NCBI GenBank assembly: GCA_963812915.1
Contig: CAWEXB010000011.1
Location: forward strand, 124,001 to 188,000
Length of the DNA: 64,000 bases
Reading direction: 5' to 3'
Source of the DNA: JACVRW01 sp963812915
GTDB lineage: Bacteria > Actinomycetota > Thermoleophilia > Solirubrobacterales > Thermoleophilaceae
Shown: positions 51,102 through 59,981 of the stretch, piece by piece
Layout: every line of letters starts with the position of its first letter
Position numbering within the stretch: position 1 is the stretch's first letter
The notes under the pieces: generated by a model
Told to the model about the DNA's origin: nothing
Seen by the model: only the letters and a program-made list of their open reading frames with translations
Database searches by the model: none
Position numbers and translations under genes: made by a program

Positions 51102-51761
51102 ATGCTCGACACGCCCTTCTACATCGCCTGCCTGAGGCTGAGCGGCCGTCGCTGCGTCGTGGTCGGCGGCGGCGACGTCGGGCTCGAGAAGGTCGAGGGA
51201 CTGCTCGCCTGCGGCGGCGACGTGACGCTGATCGCCCCCACGGCGATCGAGCCGCTCAGGGAGCTCGCGTCCGAGGGCTCGATCCGCTGGGAGCGGCGCG
51301 AGTACGCCGGGCCGAGCGACCTCGAGGGCGTCTTCATCGTCATAGCGTCGACCAGCGACACCGAGGTCAACATCCGCGTCTACGAGGACGCCGAGCGGCG
51401 CGCGATGCTCGTGAACGTGGTGGACGTGCCGCCGCTCTGCAACTTCATCCTGCCGGCGATCATCCGCACCGGGCCGCTCGCCATCGCGATCTCGACCGCC
51501 GGCGCCTCACCGGCGCTCGCGAAACGCATACGCGACGAGATCGCCGACGAGTACGGGCAGCCATACGCGCGGCTCGCCGTGCTGCTGAACGAGGTACGCG
51601 GTTGGGCGAAGGGCAGCCTTCCCACCTACCAGGACCGCAAGGCGTTCTTCGAGTCGATCGTGAACGGCGAGCCCGATCCGGTGGAGCTTCTGCGCCGGGG
51701 CGACGACCAGGCCGTGCGCGACCTGATCGCCGCGGCGCGCCGGAGCCACGCGCCGGCTTGA
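51102..51761 (+). CDS. Precorrin-2 dehydrogenase/ferrochelatase-like (siroheme synthase N-domain)
   Basis: A 219-residue Met8p/CysG-N-type NAD enzyme that oxidises precorrin-2 to sirohydrochlorin and may insert iron. FYIACLRLSGRRCVVVGGGD is the Rossmann start, followed by VFIVIASTSDTEVNIRVYED, VNVVDVPPLCNFILPAII and IAISTAGASPALAKRIRDEI. Taking ATG 51102 gives the usual N-terminus. The frame is open further to ATG 51021 and would add 27 residues with four Cys (CVCQLRRGICDQSC), so an extended start is possible. CobA, encoded near 57.7 kb, would supply precorrin-2. Confidence 0.85.
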   Translation: MLDTPFYIACLRLSGRRCVVVGGGDVGLEKVEGLLACGGDVTLIAPTAIEPLRELASEGSIRWERREYAGPSDLEGVFIVIASTSDTEVNIRVYEDAERRAMLVNVVDVPPLCNFILPAIIRTGPLAIAISTAGASPALAKRIRDEIADEYGQPYARLAVLLNEVRGWAKGSLPTYQDRKAFFESIVNGEPDPVELLRRGDDQAVRDLIAAARRSHAPA

Positions 51762-51850
51762 GCTCTACTCAGTCGCCACGCCCTAGGGCAGGACACCTCG
51801 GACCGCGGGCCGAGCTCAGCGCGCCGGCGCCTCGCTACGCTCGGGGTCCC

Positions 51851-52318
51851 GTGGGCGAGCTTTCCCACCTAGACGACGCCGGGCGCGCCCGGATGGTGGA
51901 CGTGGGCGGGAAGGAGACCACCGACCGTCGCGCCGTGGCGCGCGCCGTGGTGCGGATGTCGGCCGAGACCGCCGCGGCCGTCCGCAGCGGAGATGCCCCC
52001 AAGGGCGACGTCGTCGGCACCGCCCGGATCGCCGGCATTCAGGCGGCCAAGCGCACGGCGGAGCTGATTCCGCTCTGTCATCCGCTGCCGCTCTCGTTCG
52101 TCGACGTGCGGATGGAAGTCGGCGACGACGCCGTGGCGATCGAGTCCGAGGCGCGTACGAGCGGCCAGACGGGCGTCGAGATGGAGGCGCTCACTGCCGC
52201 ATCGGTCGCGGCGCTGACCGTCTACGACATGGTCAAGGGCCTCGAGCGGGGCGTCGAGATCACCGACCTCGGGCTCGTCGAGAAGTCGGGCGGCCGGCAC
52301 GACTGGCGCCGCGACTAG
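51851..52318 (+). CDS. moaC: Cyclic pyranopterin monophosphate synthase MoaC
   Basis: A 155-residue molybdenum-cofactor enzyme closing the pyranopterin ring after MoaA. Signatures are MVDVGGKETTDRRAVARAVV, AGIQAAKRTAELIPLCHPLP, then SGQTGVEMEALTAASVAALT and the C-terminal DLGLVEKSGG. GTG 51851 is the start at the family N-terminus. It lies 2 bp before mogA. MoaA is not in the window. Confidence 0.96.
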   Translation: MGELSHLDDAGRARMVDVGGKETTDRRAVARAVVRMSAETAAAVRSGDAPKGDVVGTARIAGIQAAKRTAELIPLCHPLPLSFVDVRMEVGDDAVAIESEARTSGQTGVEMEALTAASVAALTVYDMVKGLERGVEITDLGLVEKSGGRHDWRRD

Positions 52319-52320
52319 GC

Positions 52321-52785
52321 GTGAGGGCGGCCGTGCTCACCGTCTCCACCTCGCTCGCGCGCGGGGACGGCGAGGACGTCTCCGGACCGGCGCTCGTGAA
52401 GCTGTGCGAGAGGGCCGGCCTCGAGGTCAGCCACGAGGTGGTGTCCGACGAGCGCGAGGCCATCGTGGGCGCGCTGAAGCGCCTGGCCGACCACGAGGAG
52501 GTGCGCTTCGTGTTCACCACCGGCGGCACGGGCCTGACGCTCGACGACATAACTCCCGAGGCCACCCGCGACGTGATCGACCGCGAAGCACCCGGCTACG
52601 CCGAGGCGATCCGCACCGACGCCCGCGAGCACACCCCGCTGGGGATCCTCACCCGCGGGGTGTCGGGCGTACGGGGCCGCACGCTGATCGTCAACTTCCC
52701 GGGCAATCCCAAGGCGATCGAGCAGTCCTGGCCGATCGTTGAGCCGACGCTGGAACACGCGGCGGCGACGCTCGAGCGGGACTGA
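52321..52785 (+). CDS. mogA: Molybdopterin adenylyltransferase (MogA/MoaB)
   Basis: A 154-residue MPT-binding protein that adenylates molybdopterin before metal insertion. AAVLTVSTSLARGDGEDVSG, FVFTTGGTGLTLDDITPEAT, then GILTRGVSGVRGRTLIVNFP and GNPKAIEQSWP are the family signatures. GTG 52321 follows the moaC stop by 2 bp, so the two are co-translated. It ends 5 bp from the convergent VOC gene. Confidence 0.95.
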   Translation: MRAAVLTVSTSLARGDGEDVSGPALVKLCERAGLEVSHEVVSDEREAIVGALKRLADHEEVRFVFTTGGTGLTLDDITPEATRDVIDREAPGYAEAIRTDAREHTPLGILTRGVSGVRGRTLIVNFPGNPKAIEQSWPIVEPTLEHAAATLERD

Positions 52786-52790
52786 GCCTC

Positions 52791-53223
52791 CTAGACGAGA
52801 CCCTTCTCGCGCAGCTCCCGCAGAGCCGCGTCCGACTTGCCGAGCCCTTCCAGATCCCATCCCGCCGAGCACCGACGGCGCCTTCGTGAACTGGACGTCC
52901 GAGTACTGAACCACCTGCACGTGGTTGCCCCACGGATCGCGGAAGTCGAGGCCGGGACCGGGCAGGATCTCCACTCCCGCCCGCTCGACCAGACGCCGTA
53001 CCTCGTCACGGTCGTCCACGACCAGGCCGAAGTGCCGCGACCCGTCGGGCGGTTGCGTACGCCCCTCGGCCAGCACCAGGAACTGGTCGCCCATGTCGAG
53101 GAAGGCCATTCCGCGGAGACGTCCGCGGAACTCGAGCTCGAACACGCGGCCGTAGAAGTCGAGCGCCTCCTCGAGGTCGTCGACCTCGAGCACCACGTGG
53201 TTGATTCCCACCAGACGCGCCAC
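52791..53223 (-). CDS. VOC-superfamily (glyoxalase-like) protein, frame break near the C-terminus
   Basis: A single VOC module of about 143 residues. LVGINHVVLEVDDLEEALDF, FGLVVDDRDEVRRLVE and FRDPWGNHVQVVQYSDVQF show the metal-His, second His and Glu/Gln positions of glyoxalase-type proteins. After VLGGMG an extra base at about 52853-52858 shifts the frame. The natural end, in the neighbouring frame, is LEGLGKSDAALRELREKGLV with TAG at 52791. As sequenced, the frame runs on antisense to mogA, which is implausible. GTG 53223 is the likely start. The substrate is unknown. Confidence 0.78.
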
Positions 53224-53248
53224 GTGTCCAGCATAGGCTTCGCCGCCC

Positions 53249-53921
53249 ATGGACCCCGCGATCGAGCTCGACGGCCTCGAGCGGCGTTACGGCGAGCGGG
53301 TCGCGCTGACCGGCGTCACGGTACGGCTCCCGCGCGGCGCCACGCTCGCCGTGCTGGGCGCGAACGGCGCCGGCAAGACGACCCTGCTGCGGGTGCTCGC
53401 CGGGCTGCTTCGCCCGCACGCCGGCACGGCGCACGTGCTGAGCGCCGAGCTTCCGCGGGAGCGGTGGAAGGTGCCCGGGCAGGTCGGGTACCTGGGCCAC
53501 GAGCCGCTCCTCTACCGCGACCTGAGCGGGCGCGAGAACCTCGACTACCACGCCAGCCTGCACGGCGTGGACGGCGCACGCGTGGAGGAGCTGCTCGCCG
53601 CCGTCGGGATGGACCGACGAGCCGACGAACCGCTTCGCGACCTCTCGCGCGGCATGGTGCAGCGCCTCGCGGCGGCGCGCGCCGTCCTTCACGACCCTCC
53701 GCTGCTCCTCCTCGACGAGCCGCGCGCGCACCTGGATCCCGCCGCCGCCCAGCTGCTCGAGCCGCTCATCGGGCGCGGCTCGGGACGCACGCGGGTGCTG
53801 CGTCAGCCACGACGTGGAGGGGGCGTTGGCCGAGGCCGATCTGGCGCTCGGCCTCCGGGGCGGACGCCAGGTCTTCGCCGGCGAGGTCGGTGCGGCGGCG
53901 GCCCGGGAGCTCTACAGGTGA
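53249..53921 (+). CDS. ccmA: Haem exporter ATP-binding protein CcmA, frame break at the 3' part
   Basis: The ABC ATPase of the CcmABCD system, which loads haem on CcmE for cytochrome c maturation. Walker A is LGANGAGKT (37-44), signature LSRGMVQRLAAARAVL, Walker B LLLLDEPRAHLDP. At 53798-53802 an extra base changes the frame just before the H-loop. The restored frame reads VSHDVEGALAEADLALGL and ends RELYR with TGA 53919-53921. As sequenced the frame runs through into ccmB and would look like a CcmA-CcmB fusion, which I reject. The true stop overlaps the ccmB GTG. Confidence 0.87.
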
Positions 53922-54592
53922 TCGCCGCCGCCCGCACCATCCTGCGCAAGGACCTCCGGCTCGAGCTGCGCACGAAGGAGTCGGTGCCGGCGATGACGCT
54001 GTTCACGCTCACCGTCTACGTGCTGTTCCACTTCGGCCTCGACCGCGACTCGCTGGACGGCGAGCTGGCTGCGGGCGTGCTCTGGGTGACCTTGCTGCTG
54101 GCGGCGGTGATCGGCGTAAGCCGCCTGTTTGCGGCCGAGCGCGAGCAGGGGGGCATCGACGGGCTCCTGCTCGCTCCCGTCGACCGCACCTCCCTCTTTC
54201 TCGCAAAGGCCGCGGCGCTATTCCTCTTCCTCGTCGCGGTCGAGGTGGTGGCGGTGCCGGCCTTCGGACTGCTGCTGCTCGGCCCCGGGCTCGGCGGCGC
54301 CTTGCCCGAGCTGCTCACGATCCTCGCCCTCGGCGACGTGGGGATTGCGGCTGTGGGAGCGCTGGTGGCCGCGCTCGCCGCCGAGACGCGCGCCCGCGAG
54401 CTGATCGTTCCCCTGCTCCTCCTGCCGCTGCTCGTGCCGGTGCTGATCGCGTGCGCGCAGGCCACCGAGCCGCTTCTGCGTCAGGACCAGGGACCCGAGG
54501 ACCTGGGCCGCTGGCTCGCGCTGCTCACGCTTTACGATGTTGTGTTCGTGCTTCTATCCGTCGCAGTCTTCGATTACCTGCTCGAGGACTGA
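53918..54592 (+). CDS. ccmB: Haem exporter permease CcmB
   Basis: A 224-residue ABC-type membrane subunit with about six helices, for example AGVLWVTLLLAAVIGVSRLF, FLFLVAVEVVAVPAFGLLLL and LLLLPLLVPVLIACAQA. The N-terminal TILRKDLRLELRTKESVPAM and EQGGIDGLLLAPVDRTSLFL are diagnostic of CcmB. GTG 53918 overlaps the ccmA stop as GTGA, and the stop overlaps the ccmC start as TGATG. Confidence 0.92.
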   Translation: MIAAARTILRKDLRLELRTKESVPAMTLFTLTVYVLFHFGLDRDSLDGELAAGVLWVTLLLAAVIGVSRLFAAEREQGGIDGLLLAPVDRTSLFLAKAAALFLFLVAVEVVAVPAFGLLLLGPGLGGALPELLTILALGDVGIAAVGALVAALAAETRARELIVPLLLLPLLVPVLIACAQATEPLLRQDQGPEDLGRWLALLTLYDVVFVLLSVAVFDYLLED

Positions 54593-55290
54593 TGTACTCG
54601 AAGGGCTTCAAGCCACTGGCCGCAGCCACCGTCGTGGCGCTCGCGACGGCGATGGCGCTCGTCTTCTTCTACGCGCCCCTCGACGCCGACCAGGGGTTCG
54701 TGCAGAAGATCTTCTACGTGCACGTGCCGATGGCGATCGTGTCGCTGTGTGGCTTCGTGGCCGGCGGGATCATGGCGATCCGGCACCTGCGCTCGGGCGA
54801 CTCCTCCTGGGACATGCGCTCCTACGTGGCCATCCACATCTCGATCATCCTCGGCGTGGGCGTGCTCGCCACCGGCGCGATCTGGGCCAAGGCCTCCTGG
54901 GGACACTGGTGGGTCTGGGACGAGCCGGTGCTGGTCTCGTTCCTGGTGGTGGTGCTGCTCTACTGCGTCTACTACCCGCTGCGCTTCTCGATCGAGGACC
55001 GCGAGCGCCAGGCCCGCTACTCGTCCGTGTTCGCGATCGCCGCCGGCGCCTTCGTGCCGCTCAACTTCGCGGCCGTGCGGATGGCGGAGGCGTACACGCA
55101 CCCGCGGGTGCTGTCGCAGACCGGGGGAAACCTGCCCGGCGAGATGCGGCTCACCTTCCTGGTCTCGCTCCTCGCGATGGCGCTCCTGTTCGTGACGCTC
55201 TGGAAGCTCGAGCTGATCTCTAAGAACGCCTCGATGCAGCTCAAGCGGCTCAAGCGTAGGCTGGCCGAGCGCGAGGCGGTGGCGGCGTAG
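54592..55290 (+). CDS. ccmC: Cytochrome c biogenesis protein CcmC
   Basis: A 232-residue membrane protein that presents haem to CcmE. Six helices surround the tryptophan-rich WWD signature, here ASWGHWWVWDEPVLVSFLVV, with periplasmic His in FYVHVPMAIVSLCGF and AYTHPRVLSQTGG. The C-terminal RLKRRLAEREAVAA is cytosolic. ATG 54592 overlaps the ccmB stop. Upstream and downstream couplings make it part of ccmABCD-hemA. Confidence 0.94.
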   Translation: MYSKGFKPLAAATVVALATAMALVFFYAPLDADQGFVQKIFYVHVPMAIVSLCGFVAGGIMAIRHLRSGDSSWDMRSYVAIHISIILGVGVLATGAIWAKASWGHWWVWDEPVLVSFLVVVLLYCVYYPLRFSIEDRERQARYSSVFAIAAGAFVPLNFAAVRMAEAYTHPRVLSQTGGNLPGEMRLTFLVSLLAMALLFVTLWKLELISKNASMQLKRLKRRLAEREAVAA

Positions 55291-55303
55291 TGGTGACCGC
55301 CTG

Positions 55304-55459
55304 ATGCCCGCACTGCCCCTCGACGAGGCGGGCAAGTACGTTGCCGGCGCGTACGTCGTCTTCCTGACGCTCCTGGTGGTCTACGTTGCGATCATCGGTT
55401 CGAAGATCGCGCGTATCGAACGGGAGCTCACCGAACTGGCCTCCGAGGACGACAAATGA
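55304..55459 (+). CDS. ccmD: CcmD-like small membrane protein
   Basis: A 51-residue frame directly after ccmC. It has a single apolar helix (VAGAYVVFLTLLVVYVAIIG) and a charged cytosolic helix (SKIARIERELTELASEDDK), the form of CcmD, which stabilises CcmC-CcmE. ATG 55304 lies 13 bp after ccmC, and the stop overlaps the hemA start as ATGA (55456-55459). Position, topology and coupling all support it, although the sequence itself is poorly conserved in the family. Confidence 0.8.
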   Translation: MPALPLDEAGKYVAGAYVVFLTLLVVYVAIIGSKIARIERELTELASEDDK

Positions 55460-56796
55460 CCACCGAGATCCTCGCCCTGGGCGCCTCGCACAAGACCGCC
55501 TCGCTCGAGCTGCGCGAGCAGCTCGCACTGCCGCCGGGGCGCGCGTCACGCTTCCTGTCCGAGCTCACCGCACACGCCGCGGTGCAGGAGGCGGCGGCGC
55601 TCTCCACCTGTAACCGCACCGAGCTGTATCTGGTCACGAACGACCCCGCCGGGGGGGAGAGCGCGGCGCTCACGATGCTCTCGCGCCAGGCGGGCCTGCG
55701 TCCGACCGAGCTGCTCGGGGCGATCTACTCGCTGCGCGCGGACGAGGCCGTCGAGCACCTGTTCTCGGTCACCTCCGGACTCGACTCGATGATCGTCGGC
55801 GAGACCGAGATCCAGGGCCAGGTGAAGCGCGCCTACGAGCTGGCGCTGGTGGAGGGTGTCACGGGGCCGGTCTCCAACCGGCTCTTCCGCGACGCGCTGG
55901 CGGCCGGCAAGCGCGTGCGCCACGAGACCGGCATCGCGCGCACGAATGTGTCCGTCGCGACCGTTGCCGTACAGCTCGCCGCCGACTTCCTCGGCGACCT
56001 GGACGGCAAGCACGTGCTCGTGATCGGCGCCGGCGAGAACGCCGAGCTCACGGTGCGCACGCTGCACGAGCGTGGGGTCGAGGCGCTGTTCGTGGCCAAC
56101 CGCCGCTATGAGCGTGCGCTGGGGTTGGCGCAGCGCTTCGGCGGCCGGGCGGTCACGTTCGACGAGCTGCCGCGAGAGCTCGAGCGCGCCGACATCGTCG
56201 TCAGCTCCACCGGGGCACCGCACCAGATCGTGGGACGCGACGAGTTGGAGCAGGTCGCCGGCCTGCGGATGGACCGGCCGCTCGTACTGATCGACCTCGC
56301 CGTGCCGCGCGACGTCGACCCGGGCGTGCGCGACTGCCCCGAGATCGCGCTCTACGACATGGACGACCTCCAGCGGGCCGTGGCTCGCAACATGAGCGGC
56401 CGCGAGGCGGAGGCGAGCGAGGCCCGCGCGGTCGTGCGCGAGGAGGTCGAGCGCTTCGAGGATTGGCTCGAGAGCCTCGACGTCGTGCCCACGATCTCGG
56501 CGCTGAGGCGGCGCGGGGAGGAGGTCGTGGCCCACGTGCTGCGGGAGAACGAGCCGCGCTGGGAGTCGCTCTCCGAGGCGGACCGCGAGCGCGTGGAGCT
56601 GCTGGCGCGGGCGGTGGTCAGCCGGCTTCTGCACGAGCCGACGCTACGGCTCAGGGGATCCGCCGGCGAGCAGGCCTCGTACCGCTACGTGCACGCCCTA
56701 CATGAGCTCTTCGGCCTCGACGCCGCGCTGGCGCCGCACGAGGAGCCCGCACAGGTCACGCGGCTCGACGCCCGCCGCCGAGCCTCGCGTCGGTGA
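55456..56796 (+). CDS. hemA: Glutamyl-tRNA reductase
   Basis: A 446-residue first enzyme of C5 tetrapyrrole synthesis, reducing Glu-tRNA to glutamate-1-semialdehyde. Conserved are LGASHKTASLELREQLALP, the catalytic Cys in AALSTCNRTELYLV, GLDSMIVGETEIQGQVK, the NADPH loop VLVIGAGENAELTVRTL and the dimerisation end. ATG 55456 overlaps the CcmD stop, and the stop overlaps hemC as GTGA. Coupling to ccm genes suggests joint control of haem synthesis and haem export. Confidence 0.96.
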   Translation: MTTEILALGASHKTASLELREQLALPPGRASRFLSELTAHAAVQEAAALSTCNRTELYLVTNDPAGGESAALTMLSRQAGLRPTELLGAIYSLRADEAVEHLFSVTSGLDSMIVGETEIQGQVKRAYELALVEGVTGPVSNRLFRDALAAGKRVRHETGIARTNVSVATVAVQLAADFLGDLDGKHVLVIGAGENAELTVRTLHERGVEALFVANRRYERALGLAQRFGGRAVTFDELPRELERADIVVSSTGAPHQIVGRDELEQVAGLRMDRPLVLIDLAVPRDVDPGVRDCPEIALYDMDDLQRAVARNMSGREAEASEARAVVREEVERFEDWLESLDVVPTISALRRRGEEVVAHVLRENEPRWESLSEADRERVELLARAVVSRLLHEPTLRLRGSAGEQASYRYVHALHELFGLDAALAPHEEPAQVTRLDARRRASRR

Positions 56797-57675
56797 TCCG
56801 ACTCGGCACGCGCGGCAGCGCGCTGGCCCTCGCGCAGGCCCACCTGGTGGCCGACAGGCTCCCCGGCGAGGTCGAGCTGGTGCCGATCGCGACCTCCGGG
56901 GATCGAGCCCGCGGCGCCGGGCTGGACAAGTCCCGCTTCGTCAAGGAGATCGAGGACGCGCTCCTCGCCGGCGAGGTCGACCTGGCGGTGCACTCCGCCA
57001 AGGACGTACCCTCCGAGCTGCCCCCCGGCCTGTCCATCGTCGGCGTGCCGGAGCGCGCGGACGCGCTCGACGCGCTCTGTGGGGCGTCCTCGTTGCAGGA
57101 GCTCCCCGACGGCGCGCCGGTCGGGACGAGCAGCCTGCGCCGTCGCGCCCAGCTGCTGGCGCTGCGCCCCGACCTCGACGTGCGCGAGCTGCGCGGCAAC
57201 GTAGACACGCGCCTGCGCCGCCTTGCCGAGGGTGACTTCGCCGCGGTGGTGCTGGCGCAGGCCGGACTCGACCGGCTCGGCCGCGGCGCCGAGGGAGTGC
57301 GGCTGCCAGAGCTCGTTCCCGCGCCTGGACAGGGATGCCTGGCGCTCGAGGCGCGCACAGACGACGCGCCCGTGGCGGCCGCGGCCGGGGCGCTGATCGA
57401 CCCGCCCGCCCTGACCTGCCTGACGGCCGAGCGAGCGCTGGTCGAGGGGCTCGGCGCCACCTGCCGCACGCCGATGGGCGCCCACGCCGAGCTGCACGAC
57501 GGTGCGCTGCGGCTGACGGCCTTCGCCGGCATGCCCGACGGCTCCCACTGGATCCGAGACGTCCACGAGGGCGATCCCGACGACCCCGCCGGGTTGGGTC
57601 GCGCCGTCGCGGAGCGCCTGGGCGCGGCGGGGGCGCGCGAGCGTGCTCGAGGCCGCCGAGCGCGCCGCGGCGTAG
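56793..57675 (+). CDS. hemC: Porphobilinogen deaminase (HemC), frame break at the last codons
   Basis: Builds hydroxymethylbilane from four porphobilinogens. LGTRGSALALAQAHLVAD, the Asp of DLAVHSAKDVPSELPPGL, TSSLRRRAQLLALRP, RGNVDTRLRRLAEGDF, PAPGQGCLALE and the dipyrromethane Cys in LGATCRTPMGAHAEL are all present. About ten codons from the end an extra base near 57640-57643 shifts the frame. The restored end is VLEAAERAAA with TAG 57673-57675. As sequenced, the frame reads through into cobA-hemD, creating an apparent trifunctional fusion that I do not accept. Confidence 0.9.
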
Positions 57676-57686
57676 CTTTCGCCGCC

Positions 57687-59183
57687 ATGGGCGGTGGCAT
57701 CGTCTACCTGGTTGGCGCCGGGCCCGGCGACCCGGGCCTCATGACGCGCCGGTCGCTCGAGCTGATCGCCGCGGCCGACGCGATCCTCTACGACCGCCTC
57801 GTCCCGCCGGGCGCCCTGGACGGCGCGCGCGAGGGCGCGGAGCTGCGATATGTGGGCAAGCGGCCGGGCGACCCGGCCATGACCCAGGACGAGATCAACG
57901 ACCTCATGGTGGAGCTCGCCCGGGCGGGGAAGCGGGTGGTGCGACTCAAGGGCGGCGACCCGTTCGTCTTCGGCCGGGGTGGCGAGGAGGCGGAGGCCCT
58001 GGCGGCGGCCGGAGTGCCGTTCGAGGCCGTGCCGGGCGTGACCGCCGGCATAGCCGCCCCGGCGTACGCCGGCATACCCGTGACGCACCGCGATGCGGCC
58101 TCGGCGGTGGCGTTCGTGACCGGGCACGAGGACCCCGACAAGCCGGGGTCGGCGGTCGACTGGGAGGCCCTGGCCGGCTTTCCGGGGACGCTCGTGCTGT
58201 ACATGGGTGTGCGCAACCTGCCGCTGGTAACGGAGCGCCTGGCGGCCGCGGGCCGCGACCCTACGGAGGCGGCTGCCGTGGTGGAGCGCGGGACCGCGCC
58301 GGGGCAGCGCACCGTCAGCGGTGCGCTCTCCGACATCGCCGAGCGCGCGGCGGCCGCCGGAGTCGGACCGCCCGCTGTGACCGTGATCGGCCCCGTGGCC
58401 GCCCTGCGCGACACGATCGCCTGGCTCGAGCGCCGCCCCCTCCACGGCGAGGTCGTGGCCGTGACGCGAGCCCGCGCTCAGGCCAGCGGCCTGGCCGCAC
58501 GGCTGCGTGAGCTGGGAGCGGACGTGGTGGAGACGCCGGCGATCCGGATCGAGCCGCGAAACGTTCGATTGCGGCGCCCCGACGGCTATGCGCTCGTCTG
58601 CCTGACGAGCCCGAACGGCGTTCGGCTGCTGTTCGGCGCCCTCGACGACATCGGACTGGACGCCCGCGCCTTCGCCGGCGCCACCTTCGCGGCCATCGGC
58701 CCCGGCACCGCGGCCGAGCTCTCCCGGCACGGAATCCGAGCCGACGTCGTGCCCGAGCGCTCGGTGGCCGAGGCGCTCGTCGAGGCGCTGGCGTCCGTCC
58801 CCGTGAAGGGAAAGCGGGTGCTGATCGCCCGCGCGGCCGAGGCACGCGACCTGCTCCCCGAGGCGCTGCGCGATCGCGGCGCCGAGGTCGACGTGGTCGC
58901 CCTGTACGACACCGTGGCGGAGCCGCTCTCCGATACCCAGCTGGAGGCCCTCGCGCGAGCGACCTACGTCACCTTCACCTCCAGCTCCACGGTCCGCTTC
59001 CTGCTGCGGTCGGGGGGTCGCGTGCCCGAATCCGCCCGAGTGGTCTCGATCGGCCCGATCACGACCGCCACCGCCCGCGAGCACGGCCTCGAGGTGCAGG
59101 TGGAGGCCGAGCGACACGACGTCCACGGCCTGGTCGATGCCTTGACATCGGACGCCGCGACGCGGAGGGTTCCGGCGGCGTGA
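57687..59183 (+). CDS. cobA-hemD: Bifunctional uroporphyrinogen-III C-methyltransferase / uroporphyrinogen-III synthase
   Basis: A 498-residue natural fusion. Residues about 1-250 are CobA/SUMT, which makes precorrin-2: YLVGAGPGDPGLMTRRSLEL, DRLVPPG, VRLKGGDPFVFGRGGEEAEA, VTAGIAAPAYAGIPVTHRD and LVLYMGVRNL. The rest is HemD, which cyclises hydroxymethylbilane: VAVTRARAQASGLAARLREL, VCLTSPNGVRLLF, VLIARAAEARDLLPEALRDR and the terminal FTSSSTVRFLL. The order CobA-HemD is common in actinobacteria. ATG 57687 lies 11 bp after the true hemC stop, and the stop overlaps the next start as GTGA. Confidence 0.94.
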   Translation: MGGGIVYLVGAGPGDPGLMTRRSLELIAAADAILYDRLVPPGALDGAREGAELRYVGKRPGDPAMTQDEINDLMVELARAGKRVVRLKGGDPFVFGRGGEEAEALAAAGVPFEAVPGVTAGIAAPAYAGIPVTHRDAASAVAFVTGHEDPDKPGSAVDWEALAGFPGTLVLYMGVRNLPLVTERLAAAGRDPTEAAAVVERGTAPGQRTVSGALSDIAERAAAAGVGPPAVTVIGPVAALRDTIAWLERRPLHGEVVAVTRARAQASGLAARLRELGADVVETPAIRIEPRNVRLRRPDGYALVCLTSPNGVRLLFGALDDIGLDARAFAGATFAAIGPGTAAELSRHGIRADVVPERSVAEALVEALASVPVKGKRVLIARAAEARDLLPEALRDRGAEVDVVALYDTVAEPLSDTQLEALARATYVTFTSSSTVRFLLRSGGRVPESARVVSIGPITTATAREHGLEVQVEAERHDVHGLVDALTSDAATRRVPAA

Positions 59184-59981
59184 TCGTCACGCTACTCACC
59201 GACTACGGGCGCGACGACGACTTCGTGGGTGTCTGCCACGGCGTCATCCGCTCGATCGACCAGGACGCCCACATCGTCGACATCACCCATGGCATCCGCC
59301 GCTATGCGGTGCGCCAGGGGGCGATCGTGCTCCGGAACACGCTGCCCTACATGCCGGTGGGAGTGCACGTTGCGGTAGTCGATCCCCAGGTGGGAACCGA
59401 ACGCCGCGCGGTTGCGCTGCGGACGGGGGACGGCCGCATCCTCGTCGGCCCGGACAACGGGCTGCTGAGCCTCGCCTGGGAGCGCTGCGGCGGCGTCGAG
59501 ACGGCCGTGGACGTCACCCGCTCGCCGCACCGGCTCGAGCCAGTTTCCGCGACCTTCCACGGTCGCGACATCTTCGCGCCGGTGGCGGCGCGCCTCGCGG
59601 CCGGTGCAGAGCTCGCCGATGCCGGGGACCCGCTCGATGCCGATGCCCTCACCGCCGTCGATCTGCCCACGCCCCGCCGGGAAGGGGGAGAGCTCGTGGC
59701 GCACGCGCTGGTAGTCGATCGCTTCGGAAACGCGGGCCTGAACCTGGACCACGACGACCTCGCTGGGAGCCGGATCACCCTCGGGAGCGCCGTCGAGCTC
59801 GAGGTCGGGGGCGAGCGCTACCTCGCCACCTACGCGCAGACCTTTGCCGACGTCAAGCCCGGTGAGCTGCTCGTCTACGAGGACGCCTACCGCACGCTCG
59901 CCGTGGCGATCAACCGCGGCGACGCCGCATCCGACGCTCGCGCTGAGCCCCGACGTCGAGGTGCGCCTGCGGCCGCAATGA
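59180..59981 (+). CDS. SAM hydrolase (DUF62 / SAM hydroxide adenosyltransferase), tail frame-broken
   Basis: A protein of about 266 residues in the fluorinase-related family that hydrolyses SAM to adenosine and methionine. TLLTDYGRDDDFVGVCHGVI, HIVDITHGIRRYAVRQGAI, VVDPQVGTERRAVALRTGDG and GPDNGLLSLAWE are diagnostic, and the C-terminal domain has DRFGNAGLNLDHDDL. After VAINRGDAA an extra base near 59925-59932 shifts the frame. The restored tail is LALSPDVEVRLRPQ with TGA 59979-59981, overlapping the birA ATG. As sequenced it would fuse to BirA. It follows the SAM-using CobA, so a role in SAM balance is tempting. Confidence 0.88.

Noticed and set aside
53249..54592. A CcmA-CcmB fusion protein
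   Set aside because: The CcmA H-loop and C-terminus are legible in the neighbouring frame and end in a stop overlapping the ccmB GTG.
56685..59126. An 813-codon open frame antisense to hemC and cobA-hemD
   Set aside because: Composition mirrors the sense codons, with no start signal or domain. The sense genes are unmistakable.
56793..59183. A HemC-CobA-HemD trifunctional fusion
   Set aside because: The natural HemC end and stop lie in the next frame, and a proper ATG for CobA-HemD follows 11 bp later. One extra base explains it better.
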